From Candidatus Uhrbacteria bacterium (GTDB lineage: Bacteria > Patescibacteriota > Patescibacteriia > 2-12-FULL-60-25): a DNA stretch of 64,000 nt. Position numbers and translations under genes: made by a program. The stretch is from assembly GCA_030649995.1 (NCBI GenBank), contig JAUSEV010000048.1:18157-82156 (forward strand). Reading direction: 5' to 3'. How positions within the stretch are numbered: position 1 is the first letter of the stretch; every line of letters starts with the position of its first letter. Shown piece after piece: positions 62,711 through 64,000 of this stretch. The notes below the pieces were generated by a model. It saw only the letters and a program-made list of their open reading frames with translations. It made no database searches and was not told the origin of the DNA.

Positions 62711-62932
62711 TCAATGTCCGTGAGGCCGCTTAAAGCCGTGACGGAGAGCCCTGGCTTCCAGACTCTGTACTACTTTCATCGTCTTGGAATGTCTGGTCGT
62801 GATGGCTTCTATCGGATCGTCATCCCTCAAACTCGCCCCGAAGCGCATACGCATCACCTGCTCCTCGAGACGCGGTTGTCTCAACTCCGACTTTCGCAGT
62901 CTTCCACCTTCTTTTTTCTTTGCTCTCTTCAT
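62711..62932 (-). CDS. Short basic protein (SD cassette)
   Basis: A 73-residue highly basic protein (MKRAKKKEGGRLRKSELRQPRLEE...), likely to bind nucleic acid or ribosomes, but no family is recognised. AAGGAGGG lies 7 nt before the ATG. It has its own promoter (62980-63008) and terminator. Confidence 0.7.
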   Translation of the reverse strand: MKRAKKKEGGRLRKSELRQPRLEEQVMRMRFGASLRDDDPIEAITTRHSKTMKVVQSLEARALRHGFKRPHGH

Positions 62933-62979
62933 CCGACAGCCCTCCTTTTTCGCTCACCATGAGTGGTGGCTATGGTGGA

Positions 62980-63008
62980 AGAATAGAACAAAAACCAACG
63001 GATGTCAA
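62980..63008 (-). promoter_or_regulatory. Promoter of the short basic protein
   Basis: Minus strand TTGACA (63008-63003), 17-nt spacer, TATTCT (62985-62980). Confidence 0.85.
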
Positions 63009-63106
63009 TGATGACAACTCGAATTCAAGTTCAAACCGTGACCCATCCGCGATAGACCTTGTCACACGGAGACAAAATACACCGAACAGAGCACCATTTT
63101 CCCACA

Positions 63107-63142
63107 GGTAACAACTTCGTGCGATAGCATAAGTTTGTTACC
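63107..63142. repeat. Left 35-36-bp inverted repeat around the PaaX/Cas2-like gene
   Basis: Begins GGTAACAACTTCGTGCGA and ends AAGTTTGTTACC. The exact reverse complement (35 of 36 bases) lies at 63712-63746. The ends themselves are mirror images (GGTAACAA/TTGTTACC). It contains the stop codon of the gene. Confidence 0.95.
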
Positions 63143-63698
63143 CTTCGAGCGAGAATTCCCGGCAGAGCCAGCGATCATTGTCAAAACGGTCAACGGTCAA
63201 CGCCAGCGCTTCTGATCTGACGCCGTATTTGGTCCGCAGTAAAGCTAGGATGTCGCTACATTCATAAGGGTAAATCCATACGCTGTCTTGAAGCCGCACG
63301 AACTCCCATTGCTGAAGCACGCGGCGAATTTTTTCCCGCAAAAATTTTTTCGCCTCCGGAATGTCAAAAATAAGGAGCCGCCATCTCTGATCCCATTTCC
63401 TTGGCTTTGCAATTTTCCTGGTGCCCATTTCGTATTCCATCCATGCCGCGCGTCCCTTTTTCGATAAGACGATCTTGATCGACCTGCCTTCCTCAATCGC
63501 AAGAAACCAGCCCTTCTTATCAAGTCGGTGAATCGCTCGCTTCAGACTCGTTCTGGGATAGCTTCCTCTCGTAGCATCAACGACGACCTTCAACAGTCCC
63601 GGACATACGGCGGCAGTTGTCACAACCCCCGCAACCGCAACCACGCCAAGAACAAGACGGATCACATCCCCTCGCTCAATCTTTATTGTTGTTTTCAT
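63138..63698 (-). CDS. PaaX-like regulator with a Cas2-like C-terminal domain
   Basis: A 186-residue protein. A hydrophobic segment (about 11-38) is followed by a winged-helix region (about 45-90; SLKRAIHRLDKKGWF, KIVLSKKGR) and a ferredoxin-like domain (about 101-186; KWDQRWRLLIFDIPE, WEFVRLQDSVWIYPYE, ALTVDRFDNDRW). That domain is shared by PaaX regulators and the Cas2 nuclease; Asp112 in IFDIPE is the Cas2-type Asp. No cas1 or array is near, so a regulator is more likely. ATG 63698 starts MKTTIKIERGD. A longer frame upstream is not protein-like. 35-bp inverted repeats lie on both sides. Confidence 0.78.
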   Translation of the reverse strand: MKTTIKIERGDVIRLVLGVVAVAGVVTTAAVCPGLLKVVVDATRGSYPRTSLKRAIHRLDKKGWFLAIEEGRSIKIVLSKKGRAAWMEYEMGTRKIAKPRKWDQRWRLLIFDIPEAKKFLREKIRRVLQQWEFVRLQDSVWIYPYECSDILALLRTKYGVRSEALALTVDRFDNDRWLCREFSLEG

Positions 63699-63711
63699 AG
63701 CTGCGTCGTAT

Positions 63712-63746
63712 GGTAACAAACTTATGCTATCGCACGAAGTTGTTAC
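63712..63746. repeat. Right 35-bp inverted repeat around the PaaX/Cas2-like gene
   Basis: Begins GGTAACAAACTTATGC and ends ACGAAGTTGTTAC; 13 nt upstream of the ATG. TTCGTG-17 nt-TACCAT in it could be the promoter, so a bound regulator might repress its own gene. Confidence 0.95.
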
Positions 63747-64000
63747 GGGTGTTTTTGAGTTGTTTGAAAGATGATTTCGTGATCTTTGGCGAGGAGCCGT
63801 GGCCCTTCTATAAAAAGGGCGTTCACGGTCATTCTCTTTTTTGCGATATTTTGCATAGTAAGAGCTAATAGACATTTCGTGTTGGTTTTTGTCCCTGTCG
63901 GAGAGCCAAATACCAGCTGGCGAGAGCCAGCTTTTTGGTGGTTGAAATTCCACGATGACATCGAAACAATTCTTTGAGGCGGCTGTTGAGTCCGCCCTCA
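63747..64000. other. Window end, no gene supported
   Basis: No reading frame here looks coding on either strand. There is a CCCTT/AAGGG hairpin at about 63801-63820, and a terminator-like hairpin AGCTGGC-GAGA-GCCAGCT plus T-run (63915-63936, plus strand). Confidence 0.4.

Noticed and set aside
63107..63746. CRISPR repeat pair next to a Cas2
   Set aside because: The two 36-bp repeats are inverted, 570 bp apart and enclose a gene; no spacer array or cas1 is present.
63699..63953. Longer N-terminus of the PaaX/Cas2-like gene
   Set aside because: It crosses the inverted repeat and is Arg/Ser-rich without pattern; ATG 63698 fits the family start.

Overview
The window looks like one contiguous stretch of a bacterial chromosome, most likely from a small-genome candidate-phylum lineage (Patescibacteria/CPR, perhaps Uhrbacteria- or Magasanikbacteria-like). 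That assignment is inference: it rests on gene style (class II NrdJ, a short MurE without its N-terminal domain, PEGA, bactofilin and PaaX/Cas2-like proteins, split-up cell-wall clusters) and not on a marker tree. TGA acts as a stop throughout, so the recoded lineages are unlikely. There is no rRNA, transposase or CRISPR array. Two tRNA genes are present (Leu-GAG, Val-UAC).

Layout. 0-8.5 kb: partial secreted protease, DEDD exonuclease, adenosylcobalamin-dependent ribonucleotide reductase (nrdJ), a cobalamin adenosyltransferase, rmuC, sanA-like. 8.6-10.8 kb: an ABC transporter behind an attenuator-like leader. 11-17 kb: ftsQ, serS, a nucleotidyltransferase, lysS, greA, a DinD/BRO protein. 17-26.5 kb: elongasome operon mrdA-mreD-mreC-mreB, a DciA-like gene, an NYN nuclease, a CreD-like protein, the tRNAs, a lipid-kinase-like gene and a bactofilin. 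27-35.6 kb: argS, tyrS, valS, a DHH protein and a SpoU methylase. 35.6-39.4 kb: a copper cluster (CopA-type ATPase, a SafE-type membrane protein fused to a cupredoxin-like domain, a Met-rich membrane protein). 39.4-51 kb: pgi, ftsB, murE, pgsA, a lytic transglycosylase, a Nudix hydrolase, ctpA, murA and a PEGA protein. 51-61.8 kb: a tagA-type glycosyltransferase, then a lipoprotein-murD-atp operon. The end holds three accessory units, the last a PaaX/Cas2-like gene bracketed by 35-bp inverted repeats.

Two kinds of transcription unit alternate. Housekeeping genes often have a -10 box only 6-12 nt before the ATG and no Shine-Dalgarno (SD) sequence, so they look leaderless. Between them sit about ten single-gene cassettes with a TTGACA promoter, usually a strong SD and a hairpin terminator. 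Most encode short proteins I do not recognise.

The most unusual aspect is repeat invasion. Several palindromic repeat families and a large set of 7-nt tandem arrays lie in intergenic gaps and also inside essential genes (nrdJ, valS, argS, tyrS, murD, atpG). In atpG the 7-nt array coincides exactly with a frameshift, so the reading frame depends on copy number. Other points of interest are a MurA with Asp in place of the catalytic Cys, seven perfect DnaA boxes, and two long structured non-coding stretches with promoters and terminators.
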